A DNA stretch of 64,000 bases from Oscillospiraceae bacterium (GCA_910575815.1 CAJTFN010000002.1:199450-263449); one strand, 5' to 3'; shown: positions 15,061 to 24,337, numbered from the stretch's first letter. Numbers and translations: made by a program. The notes: generated by a model not told the origin, from the letters alone.

Positions 15061-17016
15061 ATGAAAATACACATACCCTCTAAAAAACGAAAAGCCCCCT
15101 TGGGGCCCATCTGGCTTCGGTGCAGCCTCTTTGCCGCCGCCGGGTTCTGCATGGGGCTGGCGATTACCGGGGCCATGCAGTGGATTTCCATCGGCACCCT
15201 CCCTGGCGTGGCGGAGTGGGCCCGGGACTACCCCAGCCATTTGCTGATGACCGCTCTGCTCTGGGCTGCGCCCGTCTGGGTCCTGGGGACCCTGACAGGG
15301 CGGCTTTGGGTGGCAGCCCTTCCCGTGGGAGCCCTGGGATTGGTCCTAGCCCTGGTGGACTACTTTAAAAACGCCATCAACGGCACCCCTTTGGAACTGG
15401 CGGACCTCGGTCTGGCCAAGCAGGCGGGGAATGTGGCGGGGCTGGCCGGGGACCTGACCCCGCCGGAGGACTTCTGGCTGGCGGGGCTGGCGCTGCTGCT
15501 CTGCGTGGCCCTCTTGTTTTTCACCCGGCGGCTCACCGCCCTGAAGGGAACGGCAAGAGGCCGGTCCGGTCTCTTTGCCCTGACGCTGGCGGGCGTTCTC
15601 CTCACCGGCACGGGGACCCGGACCATCGGCGGCTGGCTGGGGGTGGATTTCTATACCCGCATGGACCCCGCCGAAAATCACAGCCTCCACGGCCTGACCC
15701 TCAGCCTCTGGCGGGACGCCTTTCCGCAGCCTAAAACGCCTCCGGAGGGATACGACGAAGCCTATATGCAGGAGGTGCTGGAGCGAATTGACCAGCTGGC
15801 CGTTTCCCCAGAGGAGCCTCGGATCCGGCCGAACATACTCTTCATTCTCTCCGAGTCTTTCTACGATCTGACCCGCCTGCCGGTGATTCAATACGAAGGA
15901 GATCCCCTGGAAAATTTCCACGCTCTGGAGGCGGAAAGCGTCAGCGGTGCCTTCCACAGCCACTACCTGGGCTACGGCACCGGCTATTTGGAGATTCCCA
16001 TGCTCTATGGCCTGGGCAGTCCAGATCTGCCACCGGGAACGAATATCTGCTTCCAGGACGAAACGGTTTATCAGCGCTTTGACGCCCTGGCGGAGCAATA
16101 CACCAATTCCGGTGATTACACCGCCGAAATGTTACACGCCTATGATAACACTTTGTATAATCGGACTGTTACGTATCCCCTGCTTGGATTCAACGAATTG
16201 TATTTTTCGAATGATATTCAACAATTTGGAATTGAGCGGGCAGACGGGGCCTATGGCGGCTACTACATGCGGGACGGATACTTCTTCCAAGGCATGTTAC
16301 AGCGCATGGAGGCCGTCAACCGGACCGGAAAGCGGGCCTTCCTCTTCGGCATCACTATGGAAAACCACCAACCCTTCGACCCGGAGAAATTCAATTACGA
16401 GTGCCAGATTCCCCTGGTTGCTCCCCAGTTCACCCCCGCCCAGCGGGACCGGCTGCGGGTCATGCTGGAGGGCATCACCCGGGCGGACCAGGCCCTGGGG
16501 GAGCTGGTGGAGGCTCTGCGGCAATCACCGGAGCCCACCGTGGTCGTCTTCTTTGGAGACCACCGGCCCAACCTCTTCATGCCCGGCGGGGACACGGTAT
16601 ACACTCTCCTGGGGCTCTGCCCGGAGAACGACACCATGAACTGGACACCGGCGCAGATCAACGACCTCTACTCCACGGACTATCTGATCTGGGCCAACGA
16701 CCCCACCCTGCTGGGAGACCTTGCGGGAACCCGGCAGGAGAGCAGCATCACCGCCCTGGGCCCCCAGCTTTTGGAGCTGACGGGACAACCGGTGTCCCGG
16801 TACTGGGCGCTTCTTCAAAAGGTCAGCAAGGTTTGCCTCACCCAAACGGATCTCTACTTCGTGGACGGACAGGGGAATCCCAGCTTCACCCGCGAGGAGG
16901 CGGGGCTGAGCCCTGAGGCCCTGGAGCTGCTGGAGCTCCGAGACGCGGTGGTCTATGACGCCGTGTATGGAAAACAGTATATCACCGAGCAGATGAATCT
17001 GCCTCCGGGAGCATGA
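15061..17016 (+). CDS. LtaS-like membrane phosphoglycerol/phosphoethanolamine transferase
   Basis: Alkaline-phosphatase-superfamily (sulfatase-fold) enzyme of 651 residues. About five transmembrane helices occupy residues 18-185. The catalytic domain begins near RPNILFILSESFYDLTRLP at about residue 258. A presumed catalytic Thr lies in LGYGTGYLEIPML, MENHQPF follows, and GDHRPNLFM carries the metal-ligand Asp-His. This matches LTA synthases and related phosphotransferases that modify teichoic acids or glycolipids at the outer membrane face. No ribosome site precedes ATG 15061 and a terminator hairpin sits just upstream, so the start is uncertain. Confidence 0.85.
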   Translation: MKIHIPSKKRKAPLGPIWLRCSLFAAAGFCMGLAITGAMQWISIGTLPGVAEWARDYPSHLLMTALLWAAPVWVLGTLTGRLWVAALPVGALGLVLALVDYFKNAINGTPLELADLGLAKQAGNVAGLAGDLTPPEDFWLAGLALLLCVALLFFTRRLTALKGTARGRSGLFALTLAGVLLTGTGTRTIGGWLGVDFYTRMDPAENHSLHGLTLSLWRDAFPQPKTPPEGYDEAYMQEVLERIDQLAVSPEEPRIRPNILFILSESFYDLTRLPVIQYEGDPLENFHALEAESVSGAFHSHYLGYGTGYLEIPMLYGLGSPDLPPGTNICFQDETVYQRFDALAEQYTNSGDYTAEMLHAYDNTLYNRTVTYPLLGFNELYFSNDIQQFGIERADGAYGGYYMRDGYFFQGMLQRMEAVNRTGKRAFLFGITMENHQPFDPEKFNYECQIPLVAPQFTPAQRDRLRVMLEGITRADQALGELVEALRQSPEPTVVVFFGDHRPNLFMPGGDTVYTLLGLCPENDTMNWTPAQINDLYSTDYLIWANDPTLLGDLAGTRQESSITALGPQLLELTGQPVSRYWALLQKVSKVCLTQTDLYFVDGQGNPSFTREEAGLSPEALELLELRDAVVYDAVYGKQYITEQMNLPPGA

Positions 17017-17045
17017 GAAAAGACCGCCTGACCGGCGGTCTTTTC
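17017..17045. terminator. Bidirectional terminator
   Basis: Twelve-base stem GAAAAGACCGCC/GGCGGTCTTTTC with loop TGACC, followed by TATTTT, between the LtaS-like gene and the converging DUF6881 gene. Confidence 0.88.
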
Positions 17046-17156
17046 TATTTTGTTCGGCCCTGCGTCTTCGCCGCTTCCCCCTGGCGGATCTCTCCAAAGG
17101 AAACTCCCAAGAGGTAACACCACTGAGCGCTCCCCCCATTCCTCCGGAGCAGACAC

Positions 17157-17471
17157 TTAAAAGAACATCCCCATAAATCCGTCGGGCCGTTCCTGGGCCT
17201 GGTTCCAGATTTCATAGAAGAGCCCCGGGGAAATCTCCCGAGCCGTATAGTCTCCCTCTCCGTTCTCCGGGCGGAGGTCCCGCAGGTCCTCCGGGAAGGG
17301 CTCCGGAGTCAGGGTCCCCTCGTTCCCCCGCTCCCCACCGTAGGAGAAGGTAATCCCGTTCCGGTAAAACTCCACCCGCCGCGTCTCCCGGTGGCCGCCA
17401 TCCAGCTCCGAATAAATCAGATAGGGTTCGTCGTCCAACTCGTGGTTCCACTCTGCCAGTACATAGCGCAT
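17157..17471 (-). CDS. DUF6881-like protein
   Basis: 104 residues from ATG 17471, with an AGAGGTG site; longer starts run into alaX. The sequence MRYVLAEWNHELDDEPYLIY, then ELDGGHRETRRVEFYRNGIT, and near the end REISPGLFYEIWNQA, fits the small DUF6881 family (W.H...D.P..IYSELD.....R.VE.Y..G). Its biochemical role is unknown; relatives are often scattered near toxin or stress genes. It starts eight bases after the alaX stop, so the two are one transcription unit. Confidence 0.8.
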   Translation of the reverse strand: MRYVLAEWNHELDDEPYLIYSELDGGHRETRRVEFYRNGITFSYGGERGNEGTLTPEPFPEDLRDLRPENGEGDYTAREISPGLFYEIWNQAQERPDGFMGMFF

Positions 17472-17478
17472 CGACCCT

Positions 17479-18639
17479 TCACCTCTTGAAAAATTGTTCA
17501 ATCTCCTCCCGGGACGCAGCAGCACTGCCCTGGGCAAAGCCATTCCGCCCGCCTCCCCGGCCATGGAGCTTCCCGTTCAGCTCTTTTACCAAAGATGTAA
17601 TATCCGCTCCCCCACCGTGGACCAGAGCGTAATTCCACTGCGCTCCCTCTCCGGCAAACACCGCCGCCAAACCACCGCAGGCCTTCCCCACGGCGTCCGC
17701 CAGACGGCGGAGGCTGTCCGGCCGCATGGAGGACTGGAAGAGGAGCACGTCTCCCCTCCCCGCCTCCCCGGCGGCAATGGCGGCAAAGGCAATTTGCTCC
17801 AACTCCGCCAAGCGCTCCTTCCCGGCGCCCAGCTCCCCTTCCAGGCGCTCCACGGCGGCCTGGGTTTCCAAGGGCTTCACGCTGAGGCGCTGCCCGATGC
17901 CCCGGGCCTGCTCATAGACGCCGGAGAGGTACCGAAACGCCCGGTCTCCGCAGAGAATCTCCATCCGCACCCCCTCCCGGAACTTTTGGCAGGAGAGGAC
18001 CTTCACCAGGCCTACCTGCCCCGCCCGGCTCACATGGGTTCCGCAGCAGGCGCAGCGGTCCGCGCCCGGGAATTCCACAATCCGCACCTGTCCCGTAAGT
18101 TCCTTTTTGCTTCGATACTCCAGCTCCGCCAGAATCTCGGGAGGGGGGAAGGTGATCTCCACCTCCGGGTCCGCCCAAAGGGTCCCATTGGCCAGCCGTT
18201 CCGCGGCCAGAGCCTGTTCCCAGGAAATTTCTGTATTATAATCAATGGTAACGGTCTCCGCCCCCAGGTGGAAGCCCACGTTGTCGCAGTCATACAAGCG
18301 GCAGAGGATACCGCTGATGACATGTTCTCCGGAGTGCTGCTGCATGTGGTCAAAGCGGCGGTCCCAGTCCAGAACCCCGGTAACCACCCTCCCCGCTTCC
18401 ACCGGGGCGGCGCAGGTGTGAACCACCACGCCGTCCTTTTCGTGAACGTCGGTGACGGGAATCTCCCCGCCGCCGGTTTTCAAAACGCCGTGGTCGGCGG
18501 GCTGACCTCCCCCCTCGGGGTAAAAGGCCGTACGGTCCAGGATCACCTTCCAGGCCTCCCCGGCGGCCTCGCAGGAAAGGACCGTGGCGGGGAACTCCCG
18601 GAGATAGGGGTCCTGATAGTAAAGCTTTTGGGTTTCCAT
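17479..18639 (-). CDS. AlaX-type alanyl-tRNA editing hydrolase with DHHA1 domain
   Basis: Free-standing editing protein that hydrolyses mischarged Ser- or Gly-tRNA-Ala in trans. The 386-residue size indicates the large AlaX form. The N-terminal region (DRTAFYPEGGGQPADHG) resembles the AlaRS insertion domain. The zinc/catalytic site is HSGEH (HxxxH, near residue 102) together with CACCGTHV (near residue 205). A DHHA1-like C-terminus has RRLADAVGKACGGLAAVFAG and ends HGRGGGRNGFAQGSA. It precedes the DUF6881 gene and follows a broken gene on the same strand. Confidence 0.93.
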   Translation of the reverse strand: METQKLYYQDPYLREFPATVLSCEAAGEAWKVILDRTAFYPEGGGQPADHGVLKTGGGEIPVTDVHEKDGVVVHTCAAPVEAGRVVTGVLDWDRRFDHMQQHSGEHVISGILCRLYDCDNVGFHLGAETVTIDYNTEISWEQALAAERLANGTLWADPEVEITFPPPEILAELEYRSKKELTGQVRIVEFPGADRCACCGTHVSRAGQVGLVKVLSCQKFREGVRMEILCGDRAFRYLSGVYEQARGIGQRLSVKPLETQAAVERLEGELGAGKERLAELEQIAFAAIAAGEAGRGDVLLFQSSMRPDSLRRLADAVGKACGGLAAVFAGEGAQWNYALVHGGGADITSLVKELNGKLHGRGGGRNGFAQGSAAASREEIEQFFKR

Positions 18640-18657
18640 GTTCGCATTCGCCTTTCT

Positions 18658-19576
18658 TTATAACATCGTGTCCACGACAACCCTCCACACCGGCTTCGCC
18701 AGGTACAGCCCCAGCAGGAAGGAAGCGAGATTGGCCGACAGGGCGTAGAGGGCCGCCTTTCTTTTGGGGCAGTCCCGGAACAGCCACATGTACAGCGCTG
18801 CCTCCGCCAGGAGGATGAGGAACTCCGCCGGGAGCAGCCAATAATCTCCCAGCAGGGTCAGCAGGCCCCCTGCGTCAAAGAACCGGACGGCATACTTCAA
18901 GTCGATTTGAAGCATCTCCGCCCAGAATGTGCCATAACGGACGGTCTCCAGACTGGCCCAGAGGGTCAAGCCCCCCCTGGGTCAGCAGATTCACTCCCAG
19001 GAATACCAGGGCGTTTCTCTTGGACCACAGCCGGAACAGCAGCCCCTCGATGGCCAGGGTGGGCAGGAACGTCGCCAGAAATTGGACAATGTACCCCTTC
19101 CAAAGGGGCGGAGTTTTCACGGTCTTCGCCGCCCAGTCCACCGCAGCGGAGGATTGTAGGGCTTGGCGCTCCATGGGCTCCGAGAGGAAGGTCTCCCCGG
19201 ATTTCGTGACCATCAAAACGCGGTAGACATCCGGCACGCCCAGGTATCCGAACTGAAACACGCCGTCCTCGCTGTCGATGTTTCCCCACACCAGCCGCCC
19301 CTGGGTGAGGCAGCCGTACCAGCCCTCCGGCACGGTAGCGATGAGGTCCGCCAAAAGCGCCTGGTCCAGGGCGGAGCGCTCCTCCTCCGACAATCCCCCC
19401 ACGGTTCCCTCCCGATAACGGGAGGCGTCCCCCTCCGACAGGATATCTAAGTAGTAAGGCTCCTCCGGGCCGTTCTCCACCCGGACAGGGAACTGAGGCT
19501 TGGGGCCGAAGTCCGCGAACACCGGGACCGTAAGCAAAACCGCCGTCAGCAGAAATTACAGCATCCTCCGCGCCAT
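18658..19576 (-). pseudogene. Disrupted secreted/membrane protein gene (nonsense plus frameshift)
   Basis: From ATG 19576 (GAGAGGAG site) the frame reads MARRML, then TAA at 19558-19556, then FLLTAVLLTVPVFA, an otherwise normal signal peptide. It continues in frame to QFLATFLPTLAIEGLLFRLW and VNLLTQGG. There a run of seven C on the plus strand (18971-18977) shifts the frame. With six, the reading would continue as LTLWASLETVRYGTFWAEML into further helices ending at 18658. The intact product would be about 305 residues with a signal peptide, an exported domain and several C-terminal membrane helices. The family is not recognised. Two independent lesions argue for a pseudogene. Confidence 0.82.
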
Positions 19577-19589
19577 AAAAATACTCCTC

Positions 19590-20795
19590 TCAGTCCGCCC
19601 GGACCAGAGTTCCCTCCTCCGTGTTCTCCAGCAGACCCAATTCCAGCTTCCAGCGGAGAACCCGGAGGCAGGCCCTGTCCACAGCCTCCTCTTCCAACAT
19701 CCCGTTTTCCAAGGCCTCAATCACCTTTGGAATCTGCGTCCGATAATCCATGGTGATAATCAAATCGTTTCCCGCCTCCAGAGCCATCACAGCCACAGCG
19801 CCATCCACGGCGTAGGCCGCCACAGCACTCATGGCCAGATCATCGGTCATCACCACCCCGTCAAAGCCCAGGTCCTCCCGGAGCACCCGGTGGACCTCCG
19901 GAGACAGGGAGGCGGGAAGCTCCGAATCCATGCAATTCACAATGTTATGACTCACCAGAACCGCCGGCCTGAGCCCCTTCCCCGCGGCAAATCCCGCCTG
20001 GAAGGGCAGAAAATCCTGCTCCCTAAAGGTCTCCAGGGGGCGCTCGTCCACGGCGATGCCGTTGTGGGTATCCCGGTTGCTTCCATAGCCGGGAAAGTGC
20101 TTCAGCACACTGCCCATGCCGTCCCGGGACTGCACCTCCACCACTTGGGAGACAAAGCTTCCGGCGGTCTCCGCGTCCCCGCCGGTGGTGCGGTCATAGA
20201 TAAAGTCGCCGGAATTGGTGGATACATCCGCCACGGGATTCAAGTTCACATTAAAGCCCAGGGCCCGGAGCAGCAAATCCTTCTCATGGGTCTCCTGTTC
20301 AATGGCAGACAGACCCGCCTCCCAAAGCTTCCGGGGACTGGAGAATTTTTTGCTCCGCAAGTGGGGGTTGGAACTGACCCGTACCACAGTGCTCCCCTCC
20401 TCGTCGACGCCGATGAGAAGTGGAATCCCGGAAGCCTCCTGGTAAGCGGCGATCTGCTGGATGAGCTCATTGGCCGTCCTGTCCCGGGTGTCCTTCCCAA
20501 AGAGAAGATATCCCCCCAGGTGATAAACCCCCACGTCCTCCAGGGCGTTTTCCACCGGAACCTTACCAAAGAAGAGCTGCCCCACTTTTTCCTCCAGGGT
20601 CATCCGCTCCAGGAACCCCCGGAGGGCTTCCTCCTCCAGTTCCTCCGGGGTTTTCGGCTCCTCCTGGGGGGCTTCCGGCGGCGCTTCCGGCGTCTCCGCG
20701 GAGGGGACCTCCGGTTCCTCCGGCAGGGGAACCGCTCCCCCGCCGCAAGCGGTGAGCAGCAGCAGAATTCCCAGAACGCAAAGCCATTTTCTCAT
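19590..20795 (-). CDS. GH3 beta-N-acetylhexosaminidase-like lipoprotein
   Basis: Probable surface-anchored glycoside hydrolase family 3 enzyme that trims N-acetylglucosamine from peptidoglycan fragments (NagZ type). The start is ATG 20795. The lipobox LTAC puts the lipidated Cys at residue 17. A Glu/Pro-rich spacer reaches about residue 55. The catalytic TIM barrel has MTLEEKVGQLFFGKV, PLLIGVDEEG, KHFPGYGSNRDTHNG (the flexible Asp-His loop) and GVVMTDDLAMSAV with the nucleophile Asp. The second His of the usual KHFPGHG is Tyr here. The 401-residue length fits single-domain NagZ. Confidence 0.9.
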   Translation of the reverse strand: MRKWLCVLGILLLLTACGGGAVPLPEEPEVPSAETPEAPPEAPQEEPKTPEELEEEALRGFLERMTLEEKVGQLFFGKVPVENALEDVGVYHLGGYLLFGKDTRDRTANELIQQIAAYQEASGIPLLIGVDEEGSTVVRVSSNPHLRSKKFSSPRKLWEAGLSAIEQETHEKDLLLRALGFNVNLNPVADVSTNSGDFIYDRTTGGDAETAGSFVSQVVEVQSRDGMGSVLKHFPGYGSNRDTHNGIAVDERPLETFREQDFLPFQAGFAAGKGLRPAVLVSHNIVNCMDSELPASLSPEVHRVLREDLGFDGVVMTDDLAMSAVAAYAVDGAVAVMALEAGNDLIITMDYRTQIPKVIEALENGMLEEEAVDRACLRVLRWKLELGLLENTEEGTLVRAD

Positions 20796-20881
20796 CTCAT
20801 CCCTTCGCCGGTGATTCTCAGGGTGGGGGCACGCATCGTCTCCCGCAATCTCCGGGGAACCGGCGGCCCTCTTCCGCCCGC

Positions 20882-22798
20882 TCATTGCAGCGCCTCCACT
20901 TCCGCCAGCCACACGTCCGCCTTCGCGTCGCTGGGCATGCGCCAGTCTCCCCGGGGAGACAGGGCCACGGTGCCGATCTTGACGCCGTCCGGCAGGCAGT
21001 TCCGCTTAAACTGCTGGGTAAAGAAGCGCCGGTAGAAAATTTTCAGCCATTTCAAAAGAACCTCCCGGCTGTACTTCCGCCCCAGGGCCTGCTGGGCCAA
21101 TTCAAAAATCTTCCCCGGGGCAAAGCCCCAGCGGAGCACATAGTACAGGAAAAAATCGTGGAGCTCATAGGGGCCCACCAGATCCTCGGTCCGCTGGCTG
21201 ATTTCCCCCTGAACGGCGGGCAGCAGCTCCGGAGACACCGGCGTGTCCAAAATGTCTTCCAGCACGTCGTGGAGCTCCGGCTCCTCCCCGTCCCGGGAGA
21301 GGTAGCCCACCAGATGCCGGACCAGGGTCTTGGGGATGGAGGCGTTGACGCCGTACATGCTCATATGATCCCCGTTGTAAGTGCACCAGCCCAGGGCCAA
21401 CTCGCTGAGATCTCCGGTGCCAATCACCAGACCGCCGCTGCTGTTGGCGATGTCCATAAGCACCTGGGTCCGCTCCCGGGCCTGGGCATTTTCATAGGTG
21501 ACGGAGTGGTCCTTCAGATCATGGCCGATATCCCGGAAGTGACTGCGGACGGACTGGGAGATGTCCACCGTCCGAAGGGAGGCGCCCATCTGCTCCGCCA
21601 GAATCACGGCGTTGTTCCTGGTCCGGTCCGTGGTGCCAAAGCAGGGCATGGTGACGGCGACAATATCCGTCATAGGCCGGTCCATCAGCTTCATGGCCAA
21701 TCCCGTAATCAGCACAGCCAAAGTGGAATCCAGCCCCCCGGAGAGGCCCACTACCGCGGTTTTCGCCCCCGTGTGCTCCAGCCGCTGCTTAAGGCCCAGA
21801 GAGGCCAGCAGCAGAATCTCCCGGCAGCGGGCGTCCCGGTCTTCCTTCCCCTCGGGGACAAAGGGCATGGGGGAGACGTAGCGGGTGAGCTTGGTTTTCC
21901 CCTTCGTCAGGAAGAAGGAGGAGAAATCCCGGGGCCTGTCCTCCGATTCCATCGACAGCGCCTGGGTCCGGCGGCGCTCATAGCCAAGGCGCTGCACATC
22001 GATCTCCGAGATCAGCAGCCCGCCCTCAAAGCGCCGCTCTCCCAAAATCGCTCCATTTTCCGCGATGAGCTGATGCGCCCCAAAGACCAGATCGGAGGTG
22101 GACTCCCCCGCCCCGGCACTGGCATAGAGATAGCCGCAGAGAAGCTTGGCACTCTGCATGGAAACCAGCTGACGGCGATAGGCGTCCTTGCCAATGACCT
22201 CGTTGCTGGCGGAGAGATTTCCAATTATGGTTGCCCCGGTCTTAGCCATCTGAAGAGAGGGGGAATCCGGAGACCAGAGGTCCTCACAGATTTCAAAGCC
22301 CAGGATCAGACCGGGAACGTTCTCGCACCGGAACACCTGCCCCGCCAAAAAGACCACGGACTTTTGACCGCAGAGGTCCACCCAGTCCATCTCCGCCGGA
22401 GCGGGAGCAAACCAGCGTTTCTCATAAAATTCGCCGTAATTAGGCAAATGGGTCTTGGGAACCACGCCCAGAATCATCCCCTTTTGTATAATAGCGGCAC
22501 AATTATACAATTTGTTTTGAACCCGCAAGGGAATTCCCACTGCCGTAACCACCTCCAGATTCCGGGTGGCCTCCAAAACGGTCTTCAACGCCTCTTCCGC
22601 CTCCCGGAGCAGGGCATCCTGATAAAAGAGGTCGCCACAGGTATAGCCCGTCAGCCCCAATTCCGGCAAAATCAGGACCTTCACTCCCGCTTTTTCAGCG
22701 GACCGCATCATCTGAAAGGTCTGCTCCGCGTTATAGGCGCAGTCCGCCAGCCGCAGCTTCGGCGCGCCGCAGGCCACGGAGATAAATCCGTTCTTCAT
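20882..22798 (-). CDS. nadE: Glutamine-dependent NAD+ synthetase
   Basis: Converts nicotinate adenine dinucleotide to NAD+ using ATP and glutamine-derived ammonia. At 638 residues it is the two-domain form. An N-terminal nitrilase-type glutaminase has the Glu (LILPELGLTGYT), Lys (VVPKTHLPNYGEFYEKRWF) and Cys (LGFEICEDLW) triad. The C-terminal synthetase has the P-loop VGLSGGLDSTLAVLI and GTGDLSELALGWCTYNGDHM. The start has AGGAGG upstream. A promoter is visible at 22851-22879. Confidence 0.96.
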   Translation of the reverse strand: MKNGFISVACGAPKLRLADCAYNAEQTFQMMRSAEKAGVKVLILPELGLTGYTCGDLFYQDALLREAEEALKTVLEATRNLEVVTAVGIPLRVQNKLYNCAAIIQKGMILGVVPKTHLPNYGEFYEKRWFAPAPAEMDWVDLCGQKSVVFLAGQVFRCENVPGLILGFEICEDLWSPDSPSLQMAKTGATIIGNLSASNEVIGKDAYRRQLVSMQSAKLLCGYLYASAGAGESTSDLVFGAHQLIAENGAILGERRFEGGLLISEIDVQRLGYERRRTQALSMESEDRPRDFSSFFLTKGKTKLTRYVSPMPFVPEGKEDRDARCREILLLASLGLKQRLEHTGAKTAVVGLSGGLDSTLAVLITGLAMKLMDRPMTDIVAVTMPCFGTTDRTRNNAVILAEQMGASLRTVDISQSVRSHFRDIGHDLKDHSVTYENAQARERTQVLMDIANSSGGLVIGTGDLSELALGWCTYNGDHMSMYGVNASIPKTLVRHLVGYLSRDGEEPELHDVLEDILDTPVSPELLPAVQGEISQRTEDLVGPYELHDFFLYYVLRWGFAPGKIFELAQQALGRKYSREVLLKWLKIFYRRFFTQQFKRNCLPDGVKIGTVALSPRGDWRMPSDAKADVWLAEVEALQ

Positions 22799-22850
22799 AT
22801 AGCTTTCAACCTCCTGTATGGAACATTTGATGGAACATTTGAATGAATTT

Positions 22851-22879
22851 ATTGTATACTCTTTCCGCCGAATTTACAA
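22851..22879 (-). promoter_or_regulatory. Promoter of nadE
   Basis: Minus-strand TTGTAA and TACAAT with a 17-base spacer, about 50 bp before the ATG at 22798. Confidence 0.6.
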
Positions 22880-23027
22880 GCTCCCCATCCCGGGGAAGCG
22901 AATATATTCCTCGTGTCACCGCCAGACATGCTCCCGCCGGATAATTTTCCGCCAGAGGCCTGCCGCCAGGATTTCCCCTCCGTTCGGTTTTCTTTCACAG
23001 CGCAGGAGATTCCCATAGAAAAAACGA

Positions 23028-23055
23028 AAAACGAACCGCCGGAGCGGTTCGTTTT
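23028..23055 (-). terminator. Terminator of the YCII-protein transcript
   Basis: Perfect 12-base stem AAAACGAACCGC/GCGGTTCGTTTT with a four-base loop; on the minus strand it is followed by TCGTTTTTTC. Confidence 0.85.
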
Positions 23056-23165
23056 CCGTGTGTTTATTTTAGGAGGGAGAAAACGCATCGGGCTGGGAGT
23101 ACCCTTTGCTTGACTCTTACTTTACCCAAAAGATTTTGCAAAAATATGAGGTGGTTGTAAACAGT

Positions 23166-23477
23166 TTATGAATCCTGCTTCGACAAAAGCATCAGATTCC
23201 ACGGACGCACTTCGCAGCGGTAAAATCCTCTTTGAATGACGGGATCTTCGTTGGAAATCCGAATGGCCTCCTCGAGGCTCTTGGCCGAAAAGAGAACCAT
23301 GGCGCCGTCGATTTCCTCCGTCTCCATATTGCCAAAGACCCCCGCCGCAACAAAGCGCTCTCCGGCGAGGCGCTGCAAGTATTCCATGGAATCCATGCCA
23401 TCCTGCTCGGTCTCCTGTTCGCTGCCGGTCTTATAATCAATCCTCACATACAAAACGTCGCCTTCCGAAAAATTCAT
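23166..23477 (-). CDS. YCII-related protein (copy 1)
   Basis: 103 residues from ATG 23477 with an AAGGAG site. The fold of the YCII/DUF1330 type (dimeric alpha-beta barrel) is suggested by LYVRIDYKTGS, GERFVAAGVFGNMETEEIDG, AMVLFSAKSLEEAIRISNED, PVIQRGFYRCEVRPW. This pattern of an aging strand, a residue-rich helix (SLEEAIRISNEDPVI) and a final strand is shared with the next gene upstream. Members are small cytoplasmic proteins of mostly unknown function, some being chlorohydrolase or dehydrochlorinase relatives. Arranged in tandem with a second family member. Confidence 0.8.
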   Translation of the reverse strand: MNFSEGDVLYVRIDYKTGSEQETEQDGMDSMEYLQRLAGERFVAAGVFGNMETEEIDGAMVLFSAKSLEEAIRISNEDPVIQRGFYRCEVRPWNLMLLSKQDS

Positions 23478-23491
23478 AAGCTTGCTCCTTC

Positions 23492-23791
23492 TCAAAGTAA
23501 ATAGTGATTTTCCTTGTTCGCCACTTGCAGCGCCTTGAGCTTATAGGTGGCAAATCCCTCCAGCACCAGCGGTTCCTGCTTACAAAGCTCCTCCGCCTCT
23601 TCATAGCTTCCCGCCCGCAGAATATACATGCCGGCCACGCCGGGGTAGCCCTTGAATACGCCGGCCAGCTCGATGTGTCCCCTCTCGTCCAGCTCCTTCA
23701 AATTGGCCACGTGCCGTTCCACCGCCGCCTTGGTAAGCCTGTTATAGGTCTTGGTCTTTTCAATGAACATCGCGTACAGCCATTGCTCCAT
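23492..23791 (-). CDS. YCII-related protein (copy 2)
   Basis: 99 residues, MEQWLYAMFIEKTKTYNRLT, then ERHVANLKELDERGHIELAG and MYILRAGSYEEAEELCKQEP, ending LKALQVANKENHYLL. This is closer to the canonical YCII family than its neighbour: the conserved His of the (H)..L..L...G.....G segment is present at HVANLKELDERG. It lies 14 bp upstream of copy 1 on the same strand. The two proteins differ enough to be distinct paralogues rather than a recent duplication. Function is unknown. Confidence 0.82.
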   Translation of the reverse strand: MEQWLYAMFIEKTKTYNRLTKAAVERHVANLKELDERGHIELAGVFKGYPGVAGMYILRAGSYEEAEELCKQEPLVLEGFATYKLKALQVANKENHYLL

Positions 23792-23836
23792 ACTCTCGCT
23801 TCCTTTCCTCCCCAGGCCCCACAGCCCGGCAGACCG

Positions 23837-24337
23837 CTATGCTTCCTTTGCCTTCCGGCTCTCCGCCACGGCCATTTCGTCGCAGCGGTTGTTAAAGGCG
23901 TTCTCCGCGTGACCCTTTACCCAATGGCAGTGAAGGTCGTGTATCTCCAACAGGTCCAAAAGCCTCTCCCAGAGATCGGGGTTCAGGGCGGGTTTTTTGT
24001 CGGACTTTATCCAGCCCCGCTTCCGCCAGCCTATGGCCCAGCCCTTCTCCAGCGCGTCAATGATATACTTGGAGTCGGACCAGAGCTCTACGGTACAGGG
24101 CTCCTTCAGACAGGACAAGGCCTGAATCACCGCGGTGAGCTCCATACGGTTATTGGTGGTCCGGGCCTCGCCGCCGGAGAGCTCTTTTTGGTGCTCTCCG
24201 TACATGAGGATGGCTCCCCAGCCGCCGGGACCCGGATTGCCGGAACAAGCGCCGTCGGTGTAGATGGTGACGGTTTTTATAGCATATCCCTCCTTTTGGA
24301 ACGATCCTTTAAAAATGACAGCAGATTTCCCATTCAT
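23837..24337 (-). CDS. rnhA: Ribonuclease HI
   Basis: Cleaves the RNA strand of RNA-DNA hybrids, removing R-loops and primers. Active-site residues are visible: Asp in [16 protein letters not shown], Glu in [12 protein letters not shown], Asp in [12 protein letters not shown], and the C-terminal Asp in [12 protein letters not shown]. The only standard in-frame start is ATG 24337, which adds about 20 residues ([19 protein letters not shown]) absent from typical RNase HI. A strong GGAGGG site (24293-24288) lies within that extension and is seven bases before an in-frame ATA (24280), exactly where the family normally begins ([10 protein letters not shown]). The true start may be ATA. Confidence 0.93.
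   Translation of the reverse strand: MNGKSAVIFKGSFQKEGYAIKTVTIYTDGACSGNPGPGGWGAILMYGEHQKELSGGEARTTNNRMELTAVIQALSCLKEPCTVELWSDSKYIIDALEKGWAIGWRKRGWIKSDKKPALNPDLWERLLDLLEIHDLHCHWVKGHAENAFNNRCDEMAVAESRKAKEA

Larger units (their letters stand above)
22799..23165. other. Gene-free stretch upstream of nadE
   Basis: Holds the nadE ribosome site, a tandem TGGAACATTTGA repeat (22819-22842), the nadE promoter and the terminator of the YCII transcript. The GC-rich part 22880-23020 shows no gene or recognised element. Confidence 0.6.
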
